This document shows positions 51,398-59,686 of a stretch of 64,000 bases of DNA, in pieces (the stretch's first letter is position 1; each line of letters opens with the position of its first letter). The notes beneath the pieces are model-generated. The model ran no database searches. It was not told the origin of the DNA and was given only the letters and a program-made list of their open reading frames with translations. The stretch is from Gemmatimonadota bacterium (GTDB lineage: Bacteria > Gemmatimonadota > Gemmatimonadetes > Longimicrobiales > Gaopeijiaceae). The translations under genes and the position numbers were made by a program. Where the stretch lies: NCBI GenBank assembly GCA_030428885.1, contig JAUIEJ010000001.1, positions 1 through 64,000 of the forward strand. Direction: 5' to 3'.

Positions 51398-52216
51398 ATG
51401 CGCGACCGCGACGAACCCGATCGCGCGCCGCCGTCGGCGGCGTGGATGATCCACGCCGCCCTGGGCGCCATGGTGGTGACGGCCCTGGGCCTCCACCTCC
51501 GCCTCGGCGTGGGGCTGCCCCAGGCGTTCTACGCCGGCTTCCTGCTCTTCACCCTGCCGTTCCTCTCGGTGGCCCAGCTCGCCCTCATGGAGGGACAGGA
51601 GATCGACCGGCCCGGGGTGTACGCCGGCTCGGCCGTGACCCTGGTGGTGCTCACCTTCCTGGCCCTCATCGCCGGCGCCCTGGGACCGGGGCTCGAAGCC
51701 ATGGGACTGGCTCCCGGCGACCCCGCCACCCTGGCCCGGGAGACGGGCCTGCTTGCCGGGTACACCGCCGTCCTCATCCTGGCGTTCTGGGCCATCCGGA
51801 AGGGGGCGAAGATCGAGGAGAGCCCGCTCCTGGCCGGGCTCCTTCCCCGAAACGCCCACGAGCGACGACTCTTCGCGGGACTGGCGCTTCTCGCGGGGTT
51901 CGGCGAGGAGGTCGTCTTCCGGGGCTTTCTCCTGGCCGTGCTGATCCCGGCCTTCGGCGATCCGTGGACGGCCCTGGCCGTTTCGTCCCTGGCCTTCGGC
52001 GTGCTCCACGTCTACCAGGGGCCGTTCGGCATCGTCCGCACCGCCGGGCTGGGGGCGCTCCTGGGCGGCTCGGTGATCCTCTCCGGGAGCCTGTGGCCGG
52101 CGGTGGCGGTCCACATCGCCATCGACCTGGTGGGAGGCTTGCTCTACGGTCCTCGCACCATCCCGCCGCCGGCCCGAGGAGGCCGGAGCGGGTCGTCGGT
52201 GGATACCCGGGCGTAG
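51398..52216 (+). CDS. CPBP-family intramembrane glutamic protease/abortive-infection family protein
   Basis: 272 residues starting on the base after the decarboxylase stop. About seven membrane helices. The CPBP/Abi motifs are complete: EEVVFRG (E170, E171 and R) in motif 1, FGVLHVYQG (His) in motif 2 and the later AVHIAID (His). Homologues include Rce1-type CAAX proteases and bacteriocin self-immunity proteins; most bacterial members have no known substrate. A repeat-bearing intergenic region follows. Confidence 0.88.
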   Translation: MRDRDEPDRAPPSAAWMIHAALGAMVVTALGLHLRLGVGLPQAFYAGFLLFTLPFLSVAQLALMEGQEIDRPGVYAGSAVTLVVLTFLALIAGALGPGLEAMGLAPGDPATLARETGLLAGYTAVLILAFWAIRKGAKIEESPLLAGLLPRNAHERRLFAGLALLAGFGEEVVFRGFLLAVLIPAFGDPWTALAVSSLAFGVLHVYQGPFGIVRTAGLGALLGGSVILSGSLWPAVAVHIAIDLVGGLLYGPRTIPPPARGGRSGSSVDTRA

Positions 52217-52240
52217 GGCCGCTCGGTCCACGGCTCCATA

Positions 52241-52500
52241 CGCACTCCGCCCACGCACCCCCAGCTCCCGATGCGCACTCCGCCCGCGCACCCCCAACTC
52301 TCCACAACTCCGGAATCGCGGGAGTTCGGGTGGGTTGGAGACGCCCCGGCCGCACGAAGTCTCCCAACCCTTCCGGTCCCCGCCGGGTCTGGGTGGATTG
52401 GGGGCGCGGGAGCACCCCCAACCATCCACAACTCCGGAATCGCGGGAGTTCGGGTGGGTTGAGGCGCCCTGGCCGCACGCCGGGCCCCCGCCGCGGCGGT
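52241..52500. repeat. Intergenic repeat region (tandem and long direct repeats with dyads)
   Basis: The 398 bases between the CPBP gene and the next gene hold structured repeats. A 33-base unit beginning CGCACTCCGCCC occurs at 52241 and again, with changes, at 52274. A 37-base sequence is then repeated exactly at 52301-52337 and 52425-52461; each copy contains the dyad AACTCC-N9-GGAGTT and is followed by a similar stretch containing GGCCGCAC. CACCCCCAAC precedes both. No frame here looks coding. A dispersed intergenic element or small RNA is possible. Confidence 0.7.
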
Positions 52501-52521
52501 GGAACCTGAAAACCTTCAGCC

Positions 52522-52556
52522 CCCCCCGGGGTACGGGCCGATACTGACCCGGGGGG
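52522..52556. other. Hairpin upstream of the 52.6 kb gene
   Basis: CCCCCCGGGGT (52522-52532) faces ACCCGGGGGG (52547-52556), a GC stem with a 14-base loop and one bulge, 58 bases before the next start codon. It could terminate upstream transcription or form part of a leader. Confidence 0.45.
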
Positions 52557-52614
52557 ATCCTGGTTGCCGAAACGTCCTCCCCCCGCACACAGTAGGGATG
52601 GATGAGGTGCCGAC

Positions 52615-53037
52615 ATGATTCTCCACTGCAACTACGAAGAGCTTCAGGCCCTTCGCTCCGGGGCCGAAACGGTCCTGCGCGGCGACGGGCCCGAGGGCTT
52701 TGCGGTGGCGGCACCCCCTCGTTCCCGGGCTCGGGTCGAGGCGATCCTGCCCGCGCTCCGGGGCGACGTCTCCCTCTCGACGCTGGCCGAGCAGGAGGCC
52801 TGCGAAGACGCCGTCCGGACGATCCTGGCCGTGCAGAAGGCAGAGATGGACGCCGCGGTCGTGGCCACACACCCCGCGGCCGAGATCGCTGTGGCGGCAT
52901 ACTTCGACTACGCCCACACCCGTTCGGTGCTGGGGCGTCTCGAGGAGATGGGGCGTCACATGCGCGCCCTCATCGAGGTGGTCACCGGCGCTCCCGCCGA
53001 CGAACAGGCCGCCCTGACCTTCGCGTTCCCCGATTGA
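52615..53037 (+). CDS. Hypothetical protein, possible leading gene of an ECF operon
   Basis: 140 residues, no signal peptide. Helical, Ala/Glu-rich, with MILHCNYEELQALRSGAETVL at the start and AAEIAVAAYFDYAHTRSVLGRLEEMGRHMRALIEVVTG at the end. The conserved look of the ends suggests a real cytoplasmic protein, but I do not recognise it. The TPR, ECF sigma and anti-sigma genes follow at 40, 1 and 46 bases, so the four may be co-transcribed. Confidence 0.65.
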   Translation: MILHCNYEELQALRSGAETVLRGDGPEGFAVAAPPRSRARVEAILPALRGDVSLSTLAEQEACEDAVRTILAVQKAEMDAAVVATHPAAEIAVAAYFDYAHTRSVLGRLEEMGRHMRALIEVVTGAPADEQAALTFAFPD

Positions 53038-53077
53038 CCCGGGAACCGATCCGCCGCTCCCCGGCTTCACCCGGCAC

Positions 53078-53389
53078 ATGACCGACCGAACGGAGGCGCT
53101 GGCCCGCATGCTGGAGCGTCGCCCCGACGACGCCCGGTTGCGGTTCGGTCTGGCGCTGGAATACCTGAAGCAGGAGCGGTTCGACGAGGCCGTCGAGCAT
53201 CTGCATGCGTACCTGGCCGTGGCCGACGACGAAGGCAACGCCTGGGGTCGGCTGGGCGACGCCCTCCGCCGCCTCGGGCGCGACGACGAAGCCCGCAGGG
53301 CGTACGAACGAGGCATCGCCGCCGCCGAAGCCCACGGGCATCCGAGCATGGCCGAGGAGTTCCGAGAGGTCCTGGACGAATGGACGTGA
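53078..53389 (+). CDS. Small TPR protein
   Basis: 103 residues with about two and a half tetratricopeptide repeats: RLRFGLALEYLKQERFDEAVEHLHAYL and AWGRLGDALRRLGRDDEARRAYERGIAAAEAHG have the W/L-G-Y-A-P spacing of TPRs. Such a short unit probably acts as a protein-binding adaptor. Its stop is one base before the sigma factor start, implying a role in the same circuit. Confidence 0.85.
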   Translation: MTDRTEALARMLERRPDDARLRFGLALEYLKQERFDEAVEHLHAYLAVADDEGNAWGRLGDALRRLGRDDEARRAYERGIAAAEAHGHPSMAEEFREVLDEWT

Positions 53390-53390
53390 C

Positions 53391-53975
53391 GTGACCACCG
53401 ATTCCGCCCAGCGGGAGCGGGGCTTCCACGAGGAAGTCCTGCCCCACCTCGACGCGGTCTACCGGTTCGCCCTCCGGTTGTCGGGCGAAGCCGATGTCGC
53501 CGAGGATCTGGTCCAGGAGACCTTCCTGCGGGCCTGGCGGGCGTTCGATCAGTACGAACCGGGGACCCGGGCTCGGAGCTGGCTCTTCACCATCTGCCGC
53601 AACCTCTACCTGCGGCAGCGGGAGCGGGGCCGGCGCCACACCGAGATCGTGGAGAAGGAGGCGCCCCGGAGCGACGCGGTGATCAACCCGCTGTGGAGCG
53701 AGACCCGGGACACCGACCCCGAAGGACGCTTCTTCGCCAGCATCGTCGACGACGAGGTGCTCCGGGCCATCGACGCGTTGCCGGAGGAGTACCGCACCGC
53801 GGTGGTCCTCTCCGACCTCGAGGGCATGAACTACCAGGAGATCGGCGAGGTGCTCGACGTGCCCGTGGGCACGGTGAAGAGCCGCCTCTCCCGAGGCCGG
53901 CGCCGGCTCCAGAAGGTGCTGTACGACTACGCGGTGGAGATGGGCTACGTGGCGTCGGCCGAGGCCGCCCCATGA
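53391..53975 (+). CDS. ECF-type RNA polymerase sigma factor
   Basis: 194 residues from a GTG. Region 2 is EEVLPHLDAVYRFALRLSGEADVAEDLVQETFLRAWRAF with the DLVQETF motif; region 4 is LPEEYRTAVVLSDLEGMNYQEIGEVLDVPVGTVKSRLSRGRRRLQKVL, with the usual helix-turn-helix. The linker of about 60 residues is normal. Group and promoter specificity cannot be settled by eye. A zinc-type anti-sigma gene follows 46 bases downstream, the standard control partner. Confidence 0.93.
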   Translation: MTTDSAQRERGFHEEVLPHLDAVYRFALRLSGEADVAEDLVQETFLRAWRAFDQYEPGTRARSWLFTICRNLYLRQRERGRRHTEIVEKEAPRSDAVINPLWSETRDTDPEGRFFASIVDDEVLRAIDALPEEYRTAVVLSDLEGMNYQEIGEVLDVPVGTVKSRLSRGRRRLQKVLYDYAVEMGYVASAEAAP

Positions 53976-54021
53976 GGCACTGCACCGCACGGCGGCCCCG
54001 GGCGGGCCGGGAGGGAGCACG

Positions 54022-54357
54022 ATGCTGATCGATCGACTGAAGGGCTGGTTCGGCGGCGGGCGCAACGGGGGGGGGGACGGCGGAAGCGCCGACGGCCCCT
54101 GCCCCGATGACGGCCCCGAGATGATCTCCTGCCAGGACGCCCTGGCCCGGCTTCAGGAGTTCGTCGACGGCGAGCTCACCGATCTGACCCACGAGCAGGT
54201 GGAGAGCCACTTCGAGGTCTGTACCCGCTGCTACCCGCACCTGGCCATGGAGTCGTCCTTCAAGGAACGGGTCCATGCCGCCCTGGCCCGCCCCGAGGTC
54301 CCCGAGGGACTCCGTGGCCGGGTGCTGGAGATGCTGCGGGACGACCCCGGGGCGTAG
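54022..54357 (+). CDS. Soluble zinc-finger (ZAS) anti-sigma factor
   Basis: 111 residues. A Gly/Asp-rich leader precedes the ZAS domain: MISCQDALARLQEFVDGELTDLTHEQVESHFEVCTRCYPHLAMESSFKERV contains Cys37 and the H-x3-C-x2-C motif. No membrane helix is visible, so it is cytoplasmic, like RsrA/ChrR-type anti-sigmas that release sigma on thiol oxidation or other cues. It lies downstream of the ECF sigma gene with a GGGAGGGAG ribosome binding site. Confidence 0.87.
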   Translation: MLIDRLKGWFGGGRNGGGDGGSADGPCPDDGPEMISCQDALARLQEFVDGELTDLTHEQVESHFEVCTRCYPHLAMESSFKERVHAALARPEVPEGLRGRVLEMLRDDPGA

Positions 54358-54373
54358 GCGGCCGCCTCGGGCC

Positions 54374-54988
54374 TCACCGCGGTCCGCAGGGCACGTCCCC
54401 TCCGCGGCGCCGCTCCCAGGTGTACGAGCGACTCGGCGCCCACCGGCCGTCGGTCCAGGTCAGGCTCGCGCCGATGTGGGTGTCTTCGTCGGGCCAGGTC
54501 TCCTCGTGGCGGACCCGGGGCGTGGATCCGTCACTCCACCGGAAGTCCTGCTCCATGACGAGGGTGTCGCCCACGGGGGCGAGCCGGTGTCCCAAGCCGG
54601 CGCCCGCTCCGCTGGTGTGGGACTGGTAGACGAAGGCGCGACCCGCCGCCGCGTCCCACCCCTCGTGGAAGGTCCAGAAGACGGCCGAGGCGGCCCCGTC
54701 CGCGATGCTCCACAGGCACCCCGTGGCCGACAGGCCCCCGGGATCGGGCCAGAAGCGCACGCCGTAGGCGTCGGGGCCGCCCTCGCCGTCCGCCTCCCGG
54801 TAGTCGGCGTTGGACGCCCACCACCACGACCCGTCCCGGGTCATGCGTTGCAGGTGCGCCCGGTAGTCGTCGAGGCGGGCGGCGACCGCCGAATCGGGGG
54901 CGAGCTGGGCGGCCGCCGCGGGCCCCGGGGCCACCAGGACCAGGGCGACCACGACGACGGCCGTACGAACGAACGAGACAGCGGGCAT
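54374..54988 (-). CDS. Secreted hypothetical protein, probable target of the adjacent ECF factor
   Basis: 204 residues with a signal peptide (SFVRTAVVVVALVLVAPGPAAAAQ). The mature protein has repeated beta-type segments rich in Trp and Gly (DGSWWWASNADYREADGEGG, SAVFWTFHEGWDAAAGRAFVYQSHTSG, EQDFRWSDGSTPRVRHEETW), suggesting an antiparallel barrel such as a lipocalin/THAP4-like fold; this is a guess. Its promoter region is shared with the next operon and contains a symmetrical GTGCAACC pair. Confidence 0.65.
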   Translation of the reverse strand: MPAVSFVRTAVVVVALVLVAPGPAAAAQLAPDSAVAARLDDYRAHLQRMTRDGSWWWASNADYREADGEGGPDAYGVRFWPDPGGLSATGCLWSIADGAASAVFWTFHEGWDAAAGRAFVYQSHTSGAGAGLGHRLAPVGDTLVMEQDFRWSDGSTPRVRHEETWPDEDTHIGASLTWTDGRWAPSRSYTWERRRGGDVPCGPR

Positions 54989-55049
54989 GGACGGGCTCCC
55001 GTGAGGGTGGCGGTGAGGGTGCACACCTTCGTGGCGCCCGGCGGCGAAA

Positions 55050-55075
55050 GGTTGCACCCCGGGGCCCGTGCAACC
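55050..55075. promoter_or_regulatory. Symmetric GTGCAACC inverted repeat between divergent genes
   Basis: GGTTGCAC (55050-55057) and GTGCAACC (55068-55075) are perfect inverted copies separated by 10 bases. Each arm could serve as an ECF-type -35 element (AACC core) directed towards one of the two divergent genes, one of whose operons encodes an ECF sigma factor. Alternatively it is a dyad operator. Confidence 0.45.
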
Positions 55076-55139
55076 ATCGGGGGGGCGAACCGCACATCGA
55101 CGTGAGACCCTTCGTGCCCCCGAGCCCGTGAGCAGTCCC

Positions 55140-55856
55140 ATGAGCGTGCGATCCCTTCTCGCCGGCGCCGCCCTCGCCGGCGCGACCCTCGTGCCGGCGC
55201 CCGGGTCGGCCCTCCAGAGCTCCGACGCCGGCAGCAGCGAGCGCCCCCCGATCCTGGAACGGGAGCGGGAGATCGCCCTGGCCCGCAGCGCCGCCCCTCC
55301 GGAGATCTCGGCCGACGCCACGGTCCTTGCCCTGGTGCGGGACCGGGGATTCGAGGTGGCGGTGGAGGGCACCAACGGCGTGACGTGCCTGGTGAGCCGA
55401 TCCTGGCCCCGGGCCATCGAGCCCCATTGCTTCGATCGGGAGGGCTCGCGCACCATCCTCCCGGTGCACCTGCGGGAGGCCGAGCTGAAGGAGCAGGGCT
55501 GGACCAAGGACGCCATCCATGGCGACGTCGCCGAGGGATTCCGCACCGGGCGCTTCGTGCCCCCGTCGCGTCCCGCGGTGAGCTGGATGATGTCGGCCGC
55601 GCAGGATCTCTACAACGACGAGGGGGCCCACGTGGGCCCGTGGAAGCCCCATCTCATGATCTACCATCCGTACCTCACCCCCGAAGATCTGGGACTCGGG
55701 GCCGGCCCGCCCCCCGCCGACGGTCCCATGGTGGTGGATCCCGGCCGCCCCACGGCCAATCTCGTGATCGTCATGCCGGACTTCGTGCCGCTGGCCGGGG
55801 CAGGGGCGGAGGCCGGAGCCGACTCCCCCGACGTCCGACCCCCGGGAGCGCGGTGA
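55140..55856 (+). CDS. Secreted hypothetical protein of an ECF operon
   Basis: 238 residues from the ATG at 55140. A signal peptide (SLLAGAALAGATLVPAPGSALQ) is followed by a domain with EREREIALARSAAPPEISADATVLALVRDRGFEVAVEGTNGVTCLVSRSWP, a Met/Trp-containing middle (AVSWMMSAAQDLYNDEG) and LMIYHPYLTPEDLGLG. The C-terminus is Ala/Pro/Gly-rich. I do not recognise it. It overlaps the ECF sigma start (GTGA) and is presumably an output or sensor of that system. Confidence 0.7.
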   Translation: MSVRSLLAGAALAGATLVPAPGSALQSSDAGSSERPPILEREREIALARSAAPPEISADATVLALVRDRGFEVAVEGTNGVTCLVSRSWPRAIEPHCFDREGSRTILPVHLREAELKEQGWTKDAIHGDVAEGFRTGRFVPPSRPAVSWMMSAAQDLYNDEGAHVGPWKPHLMIYHPYLTPEDLGLGAGPPPADGPMVVDPGRPTANLVIVMPDFVPLAGAGAEAGADSPDVRPPGAR

Positions 55857-56407
55857 GCGGATCCGACGCCGACGGGCGCCTCATCGCCCGCTTCCTGGAA
55901 CGCCGCGACGAAGGGGCGTTCGACGCCCTCTACGACCGCCACACGCCACGGGTGTACGGCCTGGCGCTCCGTCTGGCCGGTGGCGCCGAGGCCGACGCCC
56001 GGGACCTGGTCCAGGAAACGTGGGTGCGGGCCGTGAACGGGCTCGGCCGGTTCCGGGGCGACGCCCGGTTGTCGTCGTGGCTCTGCGCCATCTGTACCAA
56101 CGTGTGGCGCGAGGGACTGCGGCGGACCCGCCGCGAAGTCGACCTGGAGGGAGCGCCCGAACCGGTGGCTCCCGGATCGCGCCTCGGCGCCCTTCCCCCC
56201 CACGAGCCCGTGGACGTGCGGCGGGCCCTGGACGGTCTGGCGCCGGGCTATCGGGCGGTGGTGGTGCTCTACGGCGTGTACGGCTTCAGCCACGCCGAGG
56301 TGGCCGACATGCTGGGGATTTCCGAGGGGACTTCGAAGAGCCAGTTGCTCCGGGGGCGTCGCGCGCTGCTGCGCGCCCTGAACGACGAGCAGGGAGACGA
56401 ATCATGA
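55853..56407 (+). CDS. ECF-type RNA polymerase sigma factor
   Basis: 184 residues. Region 2: RRDEGAFDALYDRHTPRVYGLALRLAGGAEADARDLVQETWVRAVNGLGRFRGDARLSSWLCAI; region 4: LDGLAPGYRAVVVLYGVYGFSHAEVADMLGISEGTSKSQLLRGRRALLRAL. There is no C-terminal extension of the ECF41/42 kind. Both ends overlap neighbours by 4 bases, so it is translated together with a secreted protein upstream and a membrane anti-sigma-like protein downstream. Confidence 0.93.
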   Translation: MSGSDADGRLIARFLERRDEGAFDALYDRHTPRVYGLALRLAGGAEADARDLVQETWVRAVNGLGRFRGDARLSSWLCAICTNVWREGLRRTRREVDLEGAPEPVAPGSRLGALPPHEPVDVRRALDGLAPGYRAVVVLYGVYGFSHAEVADMLGISEGTSKSQLLRGRRALLRALNDEQGDES

Positions 56408-57030
56408 CCGACCGAGAATCCGACATCCCGGGCCCCGATCCCACCGACGGGCTGGTGGCCGAGGTGGCGCCGCCCGCCGATCTCCGGGCCCAGGTGGTGG
56501 GGCGCCTCCACGCCGAGGGACTCCTCCCGGGCCTCGCGGGCCCGGGTCGGTCTCCGGGTGCGGGGGGGGCGGGGGCGACGCTGGCTCGGTGGGCCCTGAC
56601 GGCGGCGGCGGTGGTGGTGGGATTCCTGGGGGGCCGGGCCACCGCGTCTCCGGCGGCGGTGGACGGGGTCGGGGGGGCGCCGGCGCCGGCCGGGGCCCGG
56701 TGGGCCCTCTTCCTCTACGAGGACGGCCCCATGGCCATCGGCGACCGGAGCCTGGACGAGGTGGAAGGCGAATACGTGGCGTGGGCGCGGCAGGCCGCCG
56801 AGGCCGGCACCCTGGTGCTGGGCGAGAAGCTGGCCGAGGTGGAGTTCGTGCTGGACTCCGAGGCCCCGCCGCTGGAGCGGCCTCTGGGCGTGGGCGATCC
56901 CCCCGGCATCCTCACGGGCATGTTCGTGGTGGAGGCGCCGTCGCTGGAGGCGGCGGTGGAGGCGGCCCGCTCCACGCCCCACCGGGCCTTCGGCGGCACG
57001 GTGTTGATCCGGCCCATCGATCCCACCTGA
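56404..57030 (+). CDS. Putative membrane anti-sigma factor fused to a YCII domain
   Basis: 208 residues. A short cytoplasmic part (DGLVAEVAPPADLRAQVVGRLHAEGLL, resembling the juxtamembrane part of anti-sigma factors) precedes one membrane helix (LARWALTAAAVVVGFLGGRATA, about 59-80). The C-terminal ~110 residues match the YCII/DGPF-like fold: WALFLYEDGPMAIGDRSLDEVEGEYVAWARQAAEAGTLVLGEKLAEV and the FVVEAPSLEAAVEAA strand-helix. No H-x3-C-x2-C zinc motif is present. Position and overlap with the sigma gene support the anti-sigma role; the YCII part would lie outside the cytoplasm and is a candidate sensor. Confidence 0.7.
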   Translation: MTDRESDIPGPDPTDGLVAEVAPPADLRAQVVGRLHAEGLLPGLAGPGRSPGAGGAGATLARWALTAAAVVVGFLGGRATASPAAVDGVGGAPAPAGARWALFLYEDGPMAIGDRSLDEVEGEYVAWARQAAEAGTLVLGEKLAEVEFVLDSEAPPLERPLGVGDPPGILTGMFVVEAPSLEAAVEAARSTPHRAFGGTVLIRPIDPT

Positions 57031-57061
57031 GTCCTCCGGGGTCCGACGGCCGGCGCCCCGC

Positions 57062-59686
57062 TCACCCGTCGTGGCGCAGGGCCTCCACGGGCTGGATGGC
57101 CAGCGCCCGGCGGGCCGGCACCCAGCAGGCCAGGAGTCCGGCGGCGGCCGTGGCCGCCACCAGTCCGGGAAAGAGCCACCACGGCGCTTCGGGCACGGCG
57201 AAGACGAAGAGGCGCACCCGGGCCAGGGCCAGCCCCCCGGCGGCGCCCACGGCCGCACCCACCGCCAGGAGGAATCCCGACCGGCGGAGAATCGACGACA
57301 GGACGGTGCCCCGGGCCTCGCCCAGGGCCACCCGGATCCCGATCTCCCGGGTGCGGCGCGTCACCGACAGCGACACGATGGAATAGACGCCGGCCAGGGA
57401 GAGGAGGAGGGTCACCACGCCGATGCCCGTGAGCCCCGACGACAGGGTGGCCAGGGCGGCCCGGTTCTCCGCGCCTACGTCGCCCAGGCGCACCACGTCG
57501 GAGAGGCGGAGGTCGGGATCCAGATCGTAGACGGCCCGGCGCAGGACGCCGGCGAAGGCCAGGGGGTCGGCGTCGACCCGGAGCGCCAGCGCCGCGGTGC
57601 GCCGGGCGGCCAGGGGCACGTAGACGCCGCCGGCCTCGGCGGGCCCCGCCACCTCCATGACGTCGGGCACCACCCCCACGATGGTGCGCCACGGCGGGGC
57701 GTCGTCGCCGGGACCGTCGGATTCGGGAATGCGCCGCAGGCGACGCCCCACCACTTCGGAGGTGCCGAAGCGCGAGCGGGCGAAGGCCTCGGTGACCAGG
57801 GCCACCGGGAGGGCGTCGGCCCCCAGGTCGGTGGCTTCGAAGTCCCGTCCCGTCACGGGGGCCTGCTCCAGCGCCAGCAGGAGGCCCGGAGTGATGCCCA
57901 CCACCGGCGCCGCCGCCCGGGTGGGATCGCCCTCCACCTCGATGGGATCGGCCCACGGCGTGGTTCGGGGCAGATCGGAGGCGAAGCCCACCGCCCGCAC
58001 CTCGGGGTGTTCACCCAGGGTGCGCGCCAGGGCCGTCATGAGCCCGGCGAGGGAGTCGGGGGGAATGGCGTCGGAGGGGAGGGTGGTGGGGGAGGGGTCG
58101 AGGCCGAACCGGGCCGTGAGCACCTGGTCGTCGGGCAGTTCGAAGGCCGGGTCCACGTAGCGGCGGAACCCCTCGGCGAAGAGGGTGGCGCCCCCCAGGA
58201 GGGCCACCGACAACGCCACTTCGGCGGCGATCATGAGCCCCCCGAGTCGGCCGATGCGGGCCGAGCCCCGCCCGGCGCCCCGGAGGGCGTCGCCGGGGTC
58301 GGTCCGTGTCGCTCGGAGCGCCGGCACCACCGACGTCACGGCGGTGGCCAAGATCGCCACCGCCGCCACCGCCAGGGCGGTGTCGGGAGCGACGTGGAGG
58401 TCGACCCAGAAGGGCAGCTCGTCCAGCATCCGGTCGTAGAGGGCCAGGATGGCGCCGGCTCCCGCCAGACCCACCCCGGCGGCCAGCGCCCCCATGACCG
58501 CCGACTCGGCGAAGAGCTGTCCCACGATCCGCCCCCGGGACGCCCCCAGGGCCGTGCGTACGGCCAGTTCGGCGCCCCGGCGCGAGGTCCGGGCCATGAC
58601 CAGATTGCCCACGTTGGCGGCGATCACCACGAGCACGGCCACCAGCACGCTCATGAAGGCCACGATGCCCACGTGGATCTGGGGCGACACCATGAGCCGG
58701 GCGAGGGCCCGCACCTGGTACCGGAGGGGTTCGGCGCCCCGCCCCGGTGCCGAGATCTGGTCGGAGAGCTGCTGCAACTGGGTGCGGGCCGCCTCGGGGT
58801 CGGCGCCCTCGGCGAGGATGCCCACGAAGCGGCTGTCGGTGCCGTCCCGGAGGGAGACGGCGCCGTGGGTCGCCTCGTTCAGGGGCAGCCACAGCTCCCC
58901 TTCGGCGGGGTAGCCGGCGGCGTCGGGGAGCACTCCCACGATCTCGTGATCCGTGCCCGCCACGTCGAGAATCCGGCCCACCACGTCGGGGTCGCCCCCC
59001 AGGCGGCGGTTCCACAGGCTCTCCCGCACCACCACCACCGGAGCCGCTCCGGGCCGACCGTCGTCGGCCACCAGCAGGCGCCCCACCACGGGTCGGTAGG
59101 GCAGCCAGCGGAACGTGCCGGGCGTGACCCGGGCTCCGGCGACCCGCTCGATCTCCCCGCCGGGATGGACCACGTTGACCTCCACGGTCCGGGCCGCCCC
59201 GAGGTAGGCCAGCGCTGACGCCGACGCTCGGAACGCCTGCAGCCGCTCCAGGTCGGTGGCAGCCCGCCGCCCCGACTCGGCGGCGTACGATTCGATGTTC
59301 ACCCAGCGCTCGGGGTCGGGAAACGGGAGCTCACCATAGAGGCCCTGGCGGAACACGCTGTAGCCGCCGGCCACCAGGCCGATGCCCACCCCCAGCGCCA
59401 CCACCGACGTGAGGGTCATGACGGGCTGCTTGGCCAGGAGGCGCAGAGCCAGGCGGAGTTCCACCCGGGAAAGTCCCCCGGCCTGGGCCAGCCCCCGGGC
59501 GAGGCGGCCCGTTCCGTGGACGACCGCGAGTCCCATGCCCTCCAGCGTGGTCCAGAGCAGCGCCAGGGCCGCCCCTCGCCGTGCCCGGCGGCGCTGGTGC
59601 AGCTCCTGGAGGTCGCCCACCACGTCGTCCACCCGGTCGGGATCCAGCACCCGCTCCAGGAGGGCCGTGAGCCACCGGGGCGCCAT
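57062..59686 (-). CDS. ADOP-type (MacB-like) ABC transporter permease
   Basis: 874 residues from the ATG that shares one base with the padR stop (TGATG). The ADOP lead (LLERVLDPDRVDDVVGDLQELHQRRRARRGAALALLW) is followed by the first FtsX unit (RLLAKQPVMTLTSVVALGVGIGLVAGGYSVF), the periplasmic domain, the middle helix cluster (VVIAANVGNLVMARTSRRGAELAVRTALGASRGRIVGQLFAES) and the last (VTRRTREIGIRVALGEARGTVLSSILRRSGFLLAVG). It is the same length as the ADOP protein at 33884-36508 but clearly diverged from it. No ATPase gene is adjacent. Confidence 0.9.
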   Translation of the reverse strand: MAPRWLTALLERVLDPDRVDDVVGDLQELHQRRRARRGAALALLWTTLEGMGLAVVHGTGRLARGLAQAGGLSRVELRLALRLLAKQPVMTLTSVVALGVGIGLVAGGYSVFRQGLYGELPFPDPERWVNIESYAAESGRRAATDLERLQAFRASASALAYLGAARTVEVNVVHPGGEIERVAGARVTPGTFRWLPYRPVVGRLLVADDGRPGAAPVVVVRESLWNRRLGGDPDVVGRILDVAGTDHEIVGVLPDAAGYPAEGELWLPLNEATHGAVSLRDGTDSRFVGILAEGADPEAARTQLQQLSDQISAPGRGAEPLRYQVRALARLMVSPQIHVGIVAFMSVLVAVLVVIAANVGNLVMARTSRRGAELAVRTALGASRGRIVGQLFAESAVMGALAAGVGLAGAGAILALYDRMLDELPFWVDLHVAPDTALAVAAVAILATAVTSVVPALRATRTDPGDALRGAGRGSARIGRLGGLMIAAEVALSVALLGGATLFAEGFRRYVDPAFELPDDQVLTARFGLDPSPTTLPSDAIPPDSLAGLMTALARTLGEHPEVRAVGFASDLPRTTPWADPIEVEGDPTRAAAPVVGITPGLLLALEQAPVTGRDFEATDLGADALPVALVTEAFARSRFGTSEVVGRRLRRIPESDGPGDDAPPWRTIVGVVPDVMEVAGPAEAGGVYVPLAARRTAALALRVDADPLAFAGVLRRAVYDLDPDLRLSDVVRLGDVGAENRAALATLSSGLTGIGVVTLLLSLAGVYSIVSLSVTRRTREIGIRVALGEARGTVLSSILRRSGFLLAVGAAVGAAGGLALARVRLFVFAVPEAPWWLFPGLVAATAAAGLLACWVPARRALAIQPVEALRHDG

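Noticed and set aside
51398-52216. Phage-defence (abortive infection) gene
   Set aside because: The CPBP family is sometimes labelled Abi, but the gene follows a metabolic decarboxylase and no defence genes are nearby.
52241-52500. CRISPR array at the direct repeats
   Set aside because: Only two copies of the 37-base repeat with an 87-base gap, and no cas genes nearby.
52144-52547. Short open frames inside the 52.2-52.5 kb repeat region
   Set aside because: They arise from the DNA repeats themselves and occur in several frames on both strands, with low-complexity products.
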